Source: Amycolatopsis acidiphila (GTDB lineage Bacteria > Actinomycetota > Actinomycetes > Mycobacteriales > Pseudonocardiaceae). Taken from it: a stretch of DNA of 64,000 bases. A model generated the notes under the pieces. That model worked only from the letters and a program-made list of their open reading frames with translations. It made no database searches and was not told where the DNA came from. This document shows positions 1 to 8,428 of this stretch, one piece after another. Position 1 is the first letter of the stretch. The number at the start of each line of letters is the position of its first letter. The position numbers and the translations under genes are program-made. The stretch covers positions 2,046,001 through 2,110,000 of the forward strand of contig NZ_CP090063.1 in the NCBI RefSeq assembly GCF_021391495.1, in the 5' to 3' direction.

Positions 1-154
1 CGAGCCGTTCCTCCAGCCGCGCCAGGCGGCTCTGCACCGTGTTCCGCGACAGGCCGGTCTGCTCGGCCAGCGCGATCGTCGTCGCGCGAGGGTCCTCGGT
101 CAGCGCGAGCAGCAGCCGGGCGTCGGTCGCGTCGATCCGGTCGGGGTTGGGCAT
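1..154 (-). CDS. Lrp/AsnC family transcriptional regulator (N-terminal part; gene runs off the left edge)
   Basis: Only the first 51 codons are inside the window. They begin with ATG at 154-152 and encode an AsnC-type winged HTH: a short start (MPNPDRIDATDARLL), then a helix-turn-helix ending in LSRNTVQSRLARLEERL, characteristic of Lrp/AsnC proteins. The ligand-binding RAM domain lies outside. The gene is divergent from the 2-oxoacid dehydrogenase E1 gene at 286. A 15-bp inverted repeat lies between them, so this protein probably senses an amino acid and controls that enzyme. The family assignment is firm; the effector is unknown. Confidence 0.88.
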   Translation of the reverse strand, partial: MPNPDRIDATDARLLLALTEDPRATTIALAEQTGLSRNTVQSRLARLEERL

Positions 155-190
155 GATGCTCGCTTTCGGTTCGCCGGACACTTGTCATGC

Positions 191-205
191 TGAGCATTCT
201 GCTCA
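191..205. promoter_or_regulatory. Putative Lrp/AsnC operator
   Basis: Perfect inverted repeat TGAGCA-TTC-TGCTCA in the divergent intergenic region between the Lrp/AsnC gene and the E1 gene. Lrp/AsnC proteins commonly bind about 15-bp imperfect palindromes of this layout. Assigning it to the neighbouring regulator is inference from position and symmetry. Confidence 0.55.
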
Positions 206-285
206 ACGCATCGGTGTCACATTGTGCATCAGAACCAAAGGTGCTGTCATGTTTTGGACTTGTGCCCATAAGACGAGGTGGAGAA

Positions 286-2607
286 ATGACCAGCGTTGCC
301 GCGGCGCGCCCGCAGGGCGAGGCCGACCGGTCCGAGGTGCTGCGAGAGGTCGAGCAGCGCGTCCTGTGGCTGTCGACGTCGATCATCCAGCACGCGAACC
401 GGGTGCGCCCCAACACCTCCGGCCTCAAGGTGGGCGGGCACCAGGCGTCGAGCGCCTCGCTGGCGTCGATCATGACCTCGCTGTGGTTCCGGCACCTGCG
501 TCCCGAGGACCGGGTCTCGGTCAAACCGCACGCCTCGCCGGTGCTGCACGCGATCAACTACCTGCTCGGCGAGCTGGACGAGTCGTACCTGACGACGCTG
601 CGCGAGTTCGGCGGGCTGCAGAGCTATCCCAGCCGTGCCAAGGACCCCGATCCCGTCGACTACTCCACAGGCTCGGTCGGCATCGGCGCCACCGCCCCGA
701 TCTGGGGCGCGGTGGCCAGGCGCTACGTCGAGAACACCGTCGGCGGGGCGGGCACCGGCCGGCAGTACTCCCTGCTCGGGGACGCCGAGCTGGACGAGGG
801 CGCGGTGTGGGAGGCGATCCTCGACCCGGGGGTGGCCGAGCTCGGCGAGGTCGTCTGGATCGTGGACCTCAACCGCCAGTCGCTCGACCGGGTCGTGCCG
901 AACATCGCCGCCGGGCGGCTGCAGGGGATGTTCGCCGCGGCCGGCTGGCAGGTGCTCACGCTGAAGTACGGGCACCTGCTGGAGGAGCTGTTCACCCGGC
1001 CCGGCGGCGCGGCCCTGCGGGCGCGCATCGACGAGATGCCCAACCCCGAGTACCAGCGCCTCCTGCGCTGCGACGCCCAGCAGGTGCGCGACCGGCTGCC
1101 CGGCGGTGACGCCGAGATCGCGCGGCTGGTGTCCGAAGTGGACGACGGCATGCTGCTCGCCGCGATCCGCAACCTCGGCGGGCACGACCTCGACGCACTG
1201 GACAGCGCTTTCCGGTCCATCGAGGACACCCGGCCCACGGTCATCTTCGCCTACACCATCAAGGGCCGGGGCCTGCCCACGCAGGGGCATCCGCAGAACC
1301 ACTCGTCCCTGCTGAGCGACCAGCAGTGGCGGGCGCTGGCGGCGGAGCTCGGCGAGGACGCCGAGCGGCCGTGGCGCCGGTTCACCGACGGTCCCGCCGC
1401 GCGGCTGTGCGCCGAGACGGCGGCGAGGCTGCGCCGCCCGGAGTATCCGGCCCGCAAGCCGCCGGAGCTGCCCGTCGACATCGGGCGCACCCCGTCCGGC
1501 ACCACGACCAGCCAGGCCGCGCTGGGCCGGGTGCTGCTGGATCTCACCCGCGAGGCGCCGGAGGCCGCCAAACGCGTGGTCACGGTGAGCCCCGACGTCA
1601 GTTCCACGACCAACCTCGGCGGCTGGGTCAACAAGGTCGGCGTGTGGTCGGTGGCCGAGCGGGTGGACTGGTTCGCCGACGACGCCGAGACCATCCTGCA
1701 CTGGCGGGAGAAGCCGACCGGGCAGCACATCGAGCTGGGGATCGCCGAGACGAACCTGGTCGGCCTGCTCGGCGAGCTCGGCGCGACCTGGAGCCGCTGG
1801 GGGCAGCCGCTGCTGCCGATCGGCGTGCTCTACGACCCGTTCATCGAGCGCGCGCTCGAACCGTGGTCGTTCGGCATCTACGCCGGTGGACAGTCCATTG
1901 TGGTCGGTACGCCGTCCGGGGTGACGCTGGCGCCGGAGGGCGGCGCGCACCAGTCGATCACCACGCCTTCGCTGGGGATCGAGCAGCCCGGCTGCGTGAC
2001 CTACGAGCCCGCGTTCGCGATCGACGTCGAGTGGACCCTGCTGGCCAGTCTCGCCCGGCTCGGCAAGCCGGACGGCGGCTCGGCGTACCTGCGGCTGTCC
2101 ACCCGGCCGATCGAGCAGACCCTGGCCGCCGTCCCGGCCGACTCCGCCGCCAGGGAGCGCCGCCGGTCGCAGGCCGTCGCCGGGGCCTACCCGTTGCGGC
2201 GGACGGAGAAGCCCAAGGTGACGCTGGCCGTGATGGGGGCGATGGTGCCGGAGGCGCTGGCGGCGGCCGAGCGGCTCGAGGCGTCGGGCGTGCCCGCGGA
2301 CGTCGTGTGCGTGACGAGCCCGGGCCTGCTGTTCGAGGCTCTTTCGGCGCGCCAGGGCCGGTCGGACGCGCCGAGCTGGATCCTCGACCAGGTGTTCCCC
2401 GCGGCGCGGGCCACCCCGCTCGTCACGGTCCTCGACGGGCACCCGCACACGCTCGCGTTCCTGGCGAACGTCAACCGGGTGCCGCACGCCGGGCTCGGGG
2501 TGACGCGGTTCGGGCAGTCCGGGTCGCTGGAGGAGGTCTACCGCTACCACGGCATCGACACCGACAGCATCATCCGCGCGGCACTCGATGTGGGGGACCA
2601 GTCGTAA
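286..2607 (+). CDS. Homodimeric 2-oxoacid dehydrogenase E1 component (AceE/MdeB-like, thiamine diphosphate dependent)
   Basis: A 773-residue transketolase-fold protein of the homodimeric pyruvate dehydrogenase E1 type. The thiamine diphosphate motif is at about 165-196 (GDAELDEG ... N), and a HASP segment near residue 82 matches the AceE N-terminal region. It is shorter than AceE (about 890). Reaction expected from the family: oxidative decarboxylation of a 2-oxoacid and transfer to lipoyl-E2. No E2 or E3 gene is nearby, so it would have to use the housekeeping ones. The ATG at 286 follows a GAGGTGGAG Shine-Dalgarno; an in-frame upstream ATG at 187 is rejected because it sits at the putative operator. 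The divergent Lrp-type regulator recalls the Pseudomonas mdeR-mdeB pair (2-ketobutyrate dehydrogenase E1), so the substrate may be 2-oxobutyrate or a branched 2-oxoacid rather than pyruvate. Confidence 0.85.
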   Translation: MTSVAAARPQGEADRSEVLREVEQRVLWLSTSIIQHANRVRPNTSGLKVGGHQASSASLASIMTSLWFRHLRPEDRVSVKPHASPVLHAINYLLGELDESYLTTLREFGGLQSYPSRAKDPDPVDYSTGSVGIGATAPIWGAVARRYVENTVGGAGTGRQYSLLGDAELDEGAVWEAILDPGVAELGEVVWIVDLNRQSLDRVVPNIAAGRLQGMFAAAGWQVLTLKYGHLLEELFTRPGGAALRARIDEMPNPEYQRLLRCDAQQVRDRLPGGDAEIARLVSEVDDGMLLAAIRNLGGHDLDALDSAFRSIEDTRPTVIFAYTIKGRGLPTQGHPQNHSSLLSDQQWRALAAELGEDAERPWRRFTDGPAARLCAETAARLRRPEYPARKPPELPVDIGRTPSGTTTSQAALGRVLLDLTREAPEAAKRVVTVSPDVSSTTNLGGWVNKVGVWSVAERVDWFADDAETILHWREKPTGQHIELGIAETNLVGLLGELGATWSRWGQPLLPIGVLYDPFIERALEPWSFGIYAGGQSIVVGTPSGVTLAPEGGAHQSITTPSLGIEQPGCVTYEPAFAIDVEWTLLASLARLGKPDGGSAYLRLSTRPIEQTLAAVPADSAARERRRSQAVAGAYPLRRTEKPKVTLAVMGAMVPEALAAAERLEASGVPADVVCVTSPGLLFEALSARQGRSDAPSWILDQVFPAARATPLVTVLDGHPHTLAFLANVNRVPHAGLGVTRFGQSGSLEEVYRYHGIDTDSIIRAALDVGDQS

Positions 2608-2680
2608 CACCCCGGGCAGGACCGGCGACTGATGGTCGTCAGCGCGCGTCCAAACGCGACGGTCCTACCGGTGAGGGGTT

Positions 2681-3544
2681 ATGAAACCGCAAAGAATGCG
2701 CCGAAGAGCCACGATGTTCACCCTGGTGGCGGCTGGTGCCACGGCGTTGTCCGTGGCACCGGCGGCCGCGGCTCCGCAGTCGAGCTCGGCCGAGGTCAGT
2801 CCCGCCACGGTCGCGCAGGGACAGACCTTCACGGTCACCGAGCAGATCTACAACTCGCAGGACTTCACCATCACATCCGCGCGGGCGGCGATCTACAGCA
2901 CGCAGCGGGGCATCGCGGACGTGGCGGATCTGGTGTCCTGCACCGGAACGACGAGCGACTGCTACGTGTTCGGCAGCAGCTTCCGTGGCCCGGTTGGTGA
3001 TTTGCCCGCAGGGGAGAGCCGGACGGTCACGTTCACCTTCCGCGCCAAGGACGACGTCGATCCCGGCACGGTCGCGCTGCAGACGCAGCTCGTGGGCGAC
3101 AACTACGCGCTGGACACGCTGGCCGGGCCGGACCTGACGATCACCGGTGTCCCGAAGACCGCGGACATCGGCGTCTCCGTGCAGGCTTCACCGCCGGGGA
3201 TCCTCACCTCGAAGATCACGTACACGATCACGGCGACCAACAAGGGGCCCGGTGCCGCGACCGATGTCCGGCTGTCCTCGACGTACGCGCCGGGCCTGAT
3301 CTACGCCGGTTCGACCACCTGCTCCCGCGTCGGCTCGACCCGCCAGGTCACCTGTGCCGTCGGGTCGCTGTCCTCGGGCGCCGGCAAGACGGTGAGCTTC
3401 TCGGTGAACGCCGGGCTGCTCGCGCTGGGCCCGCTCACCACCACGGTGACGCGGCAGGCGAGCACGCCGGCGGACCCGAACGCGGCCAACGACAAGGCCG
3501 CGGTCACCTGCCACGCACTGACAGGTCTGCTCGTGCGGTGCTGA
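2681..3544 (+). CDS. Secreted DUF11-repeat protein
   Basis: 287 residues. The start has a classic Sec signal: basic MKPQRMRRR, a hydrophobic stretch, then an Ala-rich end with probable cleavage near residue 31 (AAAAPQ). Two beta-sandwich modules follow, about 35-150 and 155-275. The second is a recognisable DUF11 domain (TYTITATNKGPGAATDV, later ADPNAANDKA). Such domains occur in cell-surface or secreted actinobacterial proteins of mostly unknown role. A GGTGAGGGG ribosome site precedes the ATG, and a strong hairpin follows the stop. There is no sortase motif or C-terminal membrane anchor, so it is probably released. The two Cys at the C-terminus could form a disulfide. Molecular function unknown. 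Confidence 0.8.
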   Translation: MKPQRMRRRATMFTLVAAGATALSVAPAAAAPQSSSAEVSPATVAQGQTFTVTEQIYNSQDFTITSARAAIYSTQRGIADVADLVSCTGTTSDCYVFGSSFRGPVGDLPAGESRTVTFTFRAKDDVDPGTVALQTQLVGDNYALDTLAGPDLTITGVPKTADIGVSVQASPPGILTSKITYTITATNKGPGAATDVRLSSTYAPGLIYAGSTTCSRVGSTRQVTCAVGSLSSGAGKTVSFSVNAGLLALGPLTTTVTRQASTPADPNAANDKAAVTCHALTGLLVRC

Positions 3545-3551
3545 CGCGGAC

Positions 3552-3586
3552 GCGCGCCCACGTGGCTTTCTCCCGCGTGGGCGCGT
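3552..3586 (+). terminator. Hairpin terminator candidate after the DUF11 gene
   Basis: Stem 3552-3565 pairs with 3573-3586, with core arms CGCGCCCACG and CGTGGGCGCG and a 7-nt loop. It begins 7 nt after the stop codon. There is no U-tract, which is usual for actinobacterial terminators. Confidence 0.6.
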
Positions 3587-3599
3587 ATTCGTGGTAGTC

Positions 3600-3962
3600 A
3601 TGGGTTCCGGGTTCGATCTTCACCACGTGCAGCTCGCCATCCCGGCGGGCGGCGAGGACGTGTGCCGGAGGTTCTACGTCGGCGTGCTCGGGTTGCGGGA
3701 GATCGCCAAGCCGCCACCCCTCGCGGCGCGCGGTGGCCTCTGGGTGGGCGCCGACGAGCTCGAGATCCACCTCGGCGTCGAGGCGGACTTCCGGCCGGCG
3801 CGCAAGGCGCATCCGGGCATCCTGGTGGCCGACCTGGACGCGCTCGCGGCCCGGCTCACGGCCGCCGGGACCGAGGTCACCTGGGACGACGGCTTCCCGG
3901 GCCACCGCCGGTTCTACGCCGCCGACCCGCTGGGCAACCGGCTGGAGTTCCTGGACCGCTGA
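3600..3962 (+). CDS. VOC (glyoxalase/dioxygenase fold) family protein
   Basis: 120 residues forming one vicinal-oxygen-chelate module. It opens with FDLHHVQLAIP, whose His is a typical metal ligand, and closes with YAADPLGNRLEFLD, the usual end with a metal-binding Glu. The ATG at 3600 is chosen over a GTG at 3591 because the domain begins right after it. It stands alone between a terminator and a convergent TetR gene. Family members range from glyoxalases to antibiotic-binding proteins; nothing here fixes the substrate. Confidence 0.75.
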   Translation: MGSGFDLHHVQLAIPAGGEDVCRRFYVGVLGLREIAKPPPLAARGGLWVGADELEIHLGVEADFRPARKAHPGILVADLDALAARLTAAGTEVTWDDGFPGHRRFYAADPLGNRLEFLDR

Positions 3963-4010
3963 CTCCGGCGTGGCGGTGCAGCCGGCGAGCCCCACGTGTC
4001 CGGTTCGAGC

Positions 4011-4607
4011 TCACCCCCGCGCGCTGCCTCGCAACGCGGCGATCCCCAGGTCCATCGCGGCCTCGAGGTGCCGCGTGCTGCCCGTCGAGAGCATCACCAC
4101 CACTCCGCCCTGGATGCCGGCCAGCAGGGCGGCCGCGGACTGGTCCGGGTCCACCGACGCGCCGATCTTCTGCTGCCGCTGCATCTCGCGGATGCCCGCG
4201 GCGATCTCGGCCTGCCACTGGTCCAGCAGCTGCGTCACCACGGCCTGCGCCCCCGGCGTGCTCCGCCCCAGCTGGGAGATCAGCACGCTCAGCGGACAGT
4301 GCTGCCCCTGCTTCCGGTACCGGTCCACGACCCTGTCCCGCCACGCGTGCCACGCCCGCCACGACGACAGCTCGCCCAGCTCGGGCTGCTGGTCATCGAG
4401 CACCCGGCCTGACTCGTAGCGCGCCACCGCGAGCAGCAGCTCCTCCTTGCCGCCAGGGAAGTAGTGGAACACCTGGCTCTTGCTCGTCCCCGTGCGCGCC
4501 CGCACGTCGTCCAGCGTCGTCACCGCCACGCCGCGCTCGCGGATCTCCGCCGCCGCCCCCTCGACGATGCGCTGCCGGGTCGCCGCCCCCTTCGCGGTCA
4601 GCTTCAC
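4011..4607 (-). CDS. TetR family transcriptional regulator
   Basis: 198 residues. The N-terminal HTH (about 8-55) contains TLDDVRARTGTSKSQVFHYF, a canonical TetR recognition-helix region; the rest is an alpha-helical ligand domain. The GTG start at 4607 has a strong GAGGAGGC site upstream. It is divergent from the SDR gene at 4695, and the 87-bp gap carries inverted TGGACT half-sites, so it likely represses both itself and the SDR. The ligand is unknown. Confidence 0.85.
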   Translation of the reverse strand: MKLTAKGAATRQRIVEGAAAEIRERGVAVTTLDDVRARTGTSKSQVFHYFPGGKEELLLAVARYESGRVLDDQQPELGELSSWRAWHAWRDRVVDRYRKQGQHCPLSVLISQLGRSTPGAQAVVTQLLDQWQAEIAAGIREMQRQQKIGASVDPDQSAAALLAGIQGGVVVMLSTGSTRHLEAAMDLGIAALRGSARG

Positions 4608-4623
4608 GTCGCCTCCTCATTTA

Positions 4624-4673
4624 TGGACTTGCGGGTCCAATTTTAGCGTGCCACGTTTGAACTGCACAGTCCA
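4624..4673. promoter_or_regulatory. Putative TetR operator region between the TetR and SDR genes
   Basis: TGGACT at 4624-4629 and its reverse complement AGTCCA at 4668-4673 bracket the divergent promoters. Within this span TGGAC...GTCCA (4624-4639) and ACTG-CA-CAGT (4661-4670) are shorter palindromes. Position and symmetry suggest paired operator sites for the adjacent TetR. Confidence 0.5.
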
Positions 4674-4694
4674 GAACGTATCGAGGAGCAGCAC

Positions 4695-5432
4695 ATGAAC
4701 GCACGTCTGGCCGGCCGGACCGCACTGGTCACTGGCTCGACCGACGGCATCGGCGTCGGCATCGCACAGGCCCTCGCCGCCGAAGGTGCGAACGTCGTCG
4801 TCAGCGGCCGCAACGCCGAACGCGGCGCACAGGTCGTCAAGAGCATCGCCGACAAGGGCGGCCAGGCCAGGTTCGTCGCCGCGGACCTCGGCGACGGCGA
4901 GGGCGCCCGTGCGCTCGCCGAAGCCGCCGGGCCGGTCGACGTCCTGGTCAACAACGCCGCCCTGCTGATCATGCCCCAGCCCACGGGCGAGGTCGCCGAG
5001 GAGCTCGTCGACCGGGCGCTGGCCACCAACATCAAGGCCGCGTTCCTGCTGACCGGCCTGATCGCCCCGGCCATGGCCGCCCGCGGCGGCGGCGCGATCG
5101 TCAACCTCGGTTCGGTCAACGGGTTCAACGGGAGCGCGCAGTCCGCGCTCTACAGCATGACGAAGGCCGCGGTCCACTCGCTGACCAAGTCGTGGGCGGC
5201 GGAGTACGGGCCGGGCGGGGTGCGCGTCAACACCGTGGCACCCGGCCCGACGCGCACCCCGCGGAACGCCGGGGTCATGGACCACATCGAGCCGTTGATC
5301 GCCCGGACGCCATCGCGCCGGATGGGCACGCCGGAGGAGGTCGGGGCCGCCGTCGTGTTCCTGGCGAGCGACGAGGCCGCGAACATCCACGGCGCGACGC
5401 TGTCCGTCGACGGCGGCCTGGCCGCCGTCTAG
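4695..5432 (+). CDS. Short-chain dehydrogenase/reductase (SDR) family oxidoreductase
   Basis: 245 residues, the classical SDR length. Visible motifs: TGSTDGIG nucleotide-binding loop near residue 14, NNAA around 90, and a Ser plus YSMTK active site near 150-160 on the SVNGFNGSAQSALYSMTKAA segment. The C-terminus (GATLSVDGGLAAV) is typical of FabG-like enzymes. The reaction would be NAD(P)H-dependent alcohol/ketone interconversion; the substrate is unknown. A GAGGAGCAGCAC site precedes the ATG. The neighbouring divergent TetR suggests induction by a small molecule. It ends in a CTAG shared with the convergent LCP gene. Confidence 0.88.
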   Translation: MNARLAGRTALVTGSTDGIGVGIAQALAAEGANVVVSGRNAERGAQVVKSIADKGGQARFVAADLGDGEGARALAEAAGPVDVLVNNAALLIMPQPTGEVAEELVDRALATNIKAAFLLTGLIAPAMAARGGGAIVNLGSVNGFNGSAQSALYSMTKAAVHSLTKSWAAEYGPGGVRVNTVAPGPTRTPRNAGVMDHIEPLIARTPSRRMGTPEEVGAAVVFLASDEAANIHGATLSVDGGLAAV

Positions 5433-6388
5433 TTCACGCACGAACCGGTGCCGGTCCCGCCGGTCCCGCCGGTGAAGTCCCGCACGAACGCCTGTACCTG
5501 CGCCGGGTCGACCTGGAACGCGTTCACCTGAGACACGAAACCGTTGTCGCCCACCGGGATCGTGGCCACGCGCAGGTCGTGGACCTGGCTCAGGCTGCCC
5601 GCGAGGTCCAGCAGGTTCCAGCCCTGGTCCACGCGCACGCTGTCCCGCACGGTGGTCAGGAACCCCTGGTCGGCGAGCTTGCCGCCGGTGACCACCTGGT
5701 TCGCCAGCGAGCGCAGGAAGCTCTGGAGCCGCACGATGCGGTCCAGGTCACCGTTGGGCAACCCGTGGCGCTGGCGCAGGAACGCCAGCGCCGCGGGGCC
5801 CGCGAGCACCTGCTGCCCGGCGGGGAAGGACGTGCCGGAGAACGGGTCGTGCACCGCGTTGCGCAGGCACACCGGTACTCCGCCGACGGCGGTGCTCAGC
5901 TTGGCGAACCCGGCCATGTCGACCAGCACGAAGTGGTCGGCCTGGGTGCCGGTCAGCTCCCGCACGGCGCCGAGCAGCGTCGACGCGCCGCCGCGGGCGT
6001 AGGCCGAGCCGAGCTTGCCCATCCCGAGCCCGGGCAGGTCCACCCACGAGTCGCGGGGCAGGGAGATGGCCGAGGCCGACCCGTCTCCGCCGAGCCGCCC
6101 GAGCACGATCGAGTCGGCGTTGCCGCCGTCGTCGAGGCCCACCAGGAGGATGTTCTGCGTGGTCGCGGGCGGTGTCGCGACCGGCGGCGCGCTCCGGTGC
6201 AGTGCCTGTGGGACCACCACGGCCGTGATGGCGGCGACGACCGCGGCGACCGCGGCGACCAGGATGAGCCCACGGCGGCGGGGCCGAGCCCGGCGCCGTT
6301 CGAGCTCGGCCAGCACGAGCCGGGGGTCGACGGCACGGTCGGCCTCGGCGGCGAAGGCCTCGCGGATGAGACGTTCGGTCGAGCTCAT
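5429..6388 (-). CDS. LCP (LytR-CpsA-Psr) family membrane protein paired with a sigma factor
   Basis: 319 residues: a cytoplasmic segment of about 38 residues, one membrane helix (about 40-62), then an extracytoplasmic LCP domain. LCP hallmarks include the SLPRDSWVDLPG segment, GKLGSAYARGG, and FLRQRHGLPNGDLDRIVRLQ with its Arg/Asp residues. LCP enzymes attach polyprenyl-linked glycopolymers to peptidoglycan. The gene overlaps the upstream sigma gene by ATGA, so they are co-translated. Because a sigma factor is normally followed by an anti-sigma factor, the short cytoplasmic segment may bind the sigma factor; that is inference. The first LCP motif (GGNADSIVL) is somewhat divergent from the usual form. 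Confidence 0.8.
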   Translation of the reverse strand: MSSTERLIREAFAAEADRAVDPRLVLAELERRRARPRRRGLILVAAVAAVVAAITAVVVPQALHRSAPPVATPPATTQNILLVGLDDGGNADSIVLGRLGGDGSASAISLPRDSWVDLPGLGMGKLGSAYARGGASTLLGAVRELTGTQADHFVLVDMAGFAKLSTAVGGVPVCLRNAVHDPFSGTSFPAGQQVLAGPAALAFLRQRHGLPNGDLDRIVRLQSFLRSLANQVVTGGKLADQGFLTTVRDSVRVDQGWNLLDLAGSLSQVHDLRVATIPVGDNGFVSQVNAFQVDPAQVQAFVRDFTGGTGGTGTGSCVN

Positions 6389-6894
6389 GACAGCGCCTCC
6401 CGGAAGGTGGGGTCGGGCGCGCCGGCACGCAGGGTGCCGAGCGCGCGGGAGATGTGCGAGCGCACGGTCCCGGCGGAGCAGCCGAGCACCCCGGCGATCT
6501 CGGCGTCCGTGCAGTCCTCGTAGAAGCGCAGCAGGATCGCGGCGCGCTGCTTGCGCGGCAGCGTCGCGATGCGGGCGCGCATGGCGTCCCGTTCGGCGTA
6601 GGAGTCGGCGTGATCACCGCTCGGCGTGCCGATCGCGTCCAGCGTGGCGTGGGTGGACGCGATCGTGCGCGCCGCACGCCGCCGGCGCCACGAGAGGTAC
6701 TCGTTGGTCACCATCTTCCGCAGGTAGCTCTCCGGCGCCTGCATCGCGGCGATCCGTGCCCACCGGGCCTGCGCGCGCACCAGCACCTCCTGCACGACGT
6801 CCTGCGCCAGGTACGGGTCGCAGGTCAGCGCGGTGGCGAAGCGCAGCAGCCGGTCCAGCCGGTCGGCCACGAACTGCTCGAAGCGGTCGGGCAC
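6385..6894 (-). CDS. SigE-family ECF RNA polymerase sigma factor
   Basis: 169 residues. Region 2 carries AQDVVQEVLVRAQARW, and region 4 carries LPRKQRAAILLRFYEDCTDAEIAGVLGCSAGTVRSHISRAL. These match the short SigE-type group common in actinomycetes. The GTG at 6894 is chosen because CAGAAAGGAG lies just upstream; an open frame extends further but has no domain signal. The stop overlaps the start of the LCP gene by 4 bp. The pairing suggests a cell-envelope stress function, but the target regulon cannot be read from this window. Confidence 0.87.
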   Translation of the reverse strand: MPDRFEQFVADRLDRLLRFATALTCDPYLAQDVVQEVLVRAQARWARIAAMQAPESYLRKMVTNEYLSWRRRRAARTIASTHATLDAIGTPSGDHADSYAERDAMRARIATLPRKQRAAILLRFYEDCTDAEIAGVLGCSAGTVRSHISRALGTLRAGAPDPTFREALS

Positions 6895-6962
6895 GCCAGC
6901 TCCTTTCTGCTCGATCGGGGTATGCGGACCGGACAACGCGACGGGACCCCCGGATTGTTGAG

Positions 6963-8350
6963 TCAGCGGGCGAATTCTTTTCGCAGCCGCGCCAGACCCT
7001 GGTCGATCCGCTCGGCCTGGATCGCGCCGTACCCCAGGACCAGCCCGTGCCGGACCGGCTCCTGGGCGCAGTAGGACGCGAGCAACTCGACTCGCACGTC
7101 GTCGGCCCCCGCCGGGACCGGACCGTCGGCGAGCGCGCAGACGTGCAGTCCCGCGGCGGAGGGCACCAGCTCCAGCCACGGCGCGAAGTCGCGCCGGAGG
7201 ATGCCGGTGACCAGCTCGTGGCGCCGGGCGTACTCGCGCGTCGCCTTGCGGATGTGCCGGGTCAGCAGCCCCTCCTCGACGAACCGGGCGAGCGCGGCCT
7301 GCGTGGTGAGGTCGCCGTGCCAGTCGGTGAGCTGCTTGGCCGTGTGCAACGCGGGGCGCAATGCGGCGGGCGCGATGACGAACCCCAGGCGCAGCATCGG
7401 CAGCAGCGTCTTCGAGAACGAGCCGACGTAGACGACGCGGCCCGTGCGGTCGAGGCTCTGCAGCGGTTCGAGGGGACGGCCGGAGAAGCGGAACTCGCTG
7501 TCGTAGTCGTCCTCGACGATCAGCGCGTCCCGCCGCTCGGCCCAGGCGAGCAGCGCGGTGCGGCGCGCCAGCGACATCGGGACGCCGAGCGGGAACTGGT
7601 GCGACGGCGTGACGTGGATCAGCCGCGCGGCGGGCGGGATGGCGTCGACGCACAGGCCTTCCCGGTCGACCGGCACGCCGGCCACCCGCGCGCCGAGCGA
7701 CCGGAACAGCCGGCGCGCCGGGGGATAGCCCGGTTCCTCCACGGCCACGCAGCTGCCGGGCTCGACGAGCACCCGGCCGAGGATGTCGAGCGCCTGTTGC
7801 GCGCCTGCGTGACGAGCACGTCCGAGGCGTCCGCGCGGACCGAGCGCGAGGCGCCGAGGTGGTGGGCGATGGCGGCGCGCAGTCGCGGATGCCCGGCCGG
7901 GTCGCCGTATCCCGCCGGATCGACGGCATTCGCACGCAGGGTGTGCCCGATGAGCCGGCGCCAGGTCTCGATCGGGAACAGCCGTCCGTCCGGCACCCCG
8001 ACGCTGAAGTCGAACGCCTTCGGACTCGCGGATTCCAGCGCCGGGATGTCCTGCCACACCTTGCGGACCTGGGTGCCGGTGCCCCGCGGGGCGCGGCGGC
8101 CGCGGCGGGCCGTGGCGCCGGTGACGAACGTGCCCGCTCCGACCCTGCCGACGAGGAACCCTTCGGCGACAAGGCGTTCGTATGCGGCGGCGACGGTGTT
8201 GCGGGAGACGTCCAGCGTGCCGGCGAGCTCCCGGGTCGGCGGCAGGCGCTCGCCCGCGGCGAGGCGGCCGTCGAGGATCGCGTCCAGCAGCTCGCGGTAG
8301 ATGCGGGCGACCAGGTCACCGCGGCCGGTGAGGTTGACCTGCAGGTCCAT
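6963..8350 (-). pseudogene. MocR/GabR-type GntR-aminotransferase fusion regulator, frameshifted
   Basis: Starting from ATG 8350, residues 1-70 are a GntR winged HTH (LPPTRELAGTLDVSRNTVAAAYERL) joined to a fold-type I aminotransferase domain, the MocR architecture (usual length about 460). The reading frame breaks near 7804-7806: the expected DVLVTQGAQQALD becomes DVLVTQARNR because one base is missing in a C run. Downstream the other frame continues perfectly, with DDYDSEFRF and the PLP-lysine region VGSFSKTLLPMLRLGF, to the stop at 6963. Either a real 1-bp deletion or a sequencing error; the single lesion and intact remainder fit both. If intact, it would be a PLP-responsive activator of the divergent MFS gene. 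Confidence 0.8.
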
Positions 8351-8360
8351 CCCGGCAGTG

Positions 8361-8411
8361 TATTGGCCCAAACAAATCTGTTGATATTGGCGCTGGGACC
8401 TGACCAATATC
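8361..8411. promoter_or_regulatory. Putative MocR operator repeats
   Basis: In the 78-bp gap between the MocR and MFS genes, TATTGG occurs at 8361-8366 and again at 8385-8390 as a direct repeat 24 bp apart. GATATTGG (8383-8390) is also inverted as CCAATATC (8404-8411). MocR proteins typically bind direct plus inverted repeats of this kind in divergent promoters. Confidence 0.45.
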
Positions 8412-8428
8412 GTTCTAGCGTCATCGCC

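Noticed and set aside
187..285. Upstream in-frame ATG extending the E1 protein by 33 codons
   Set aside because: The extension runs through the putative Lrp operator and lacks a ribosome site; ATG 286 has one.
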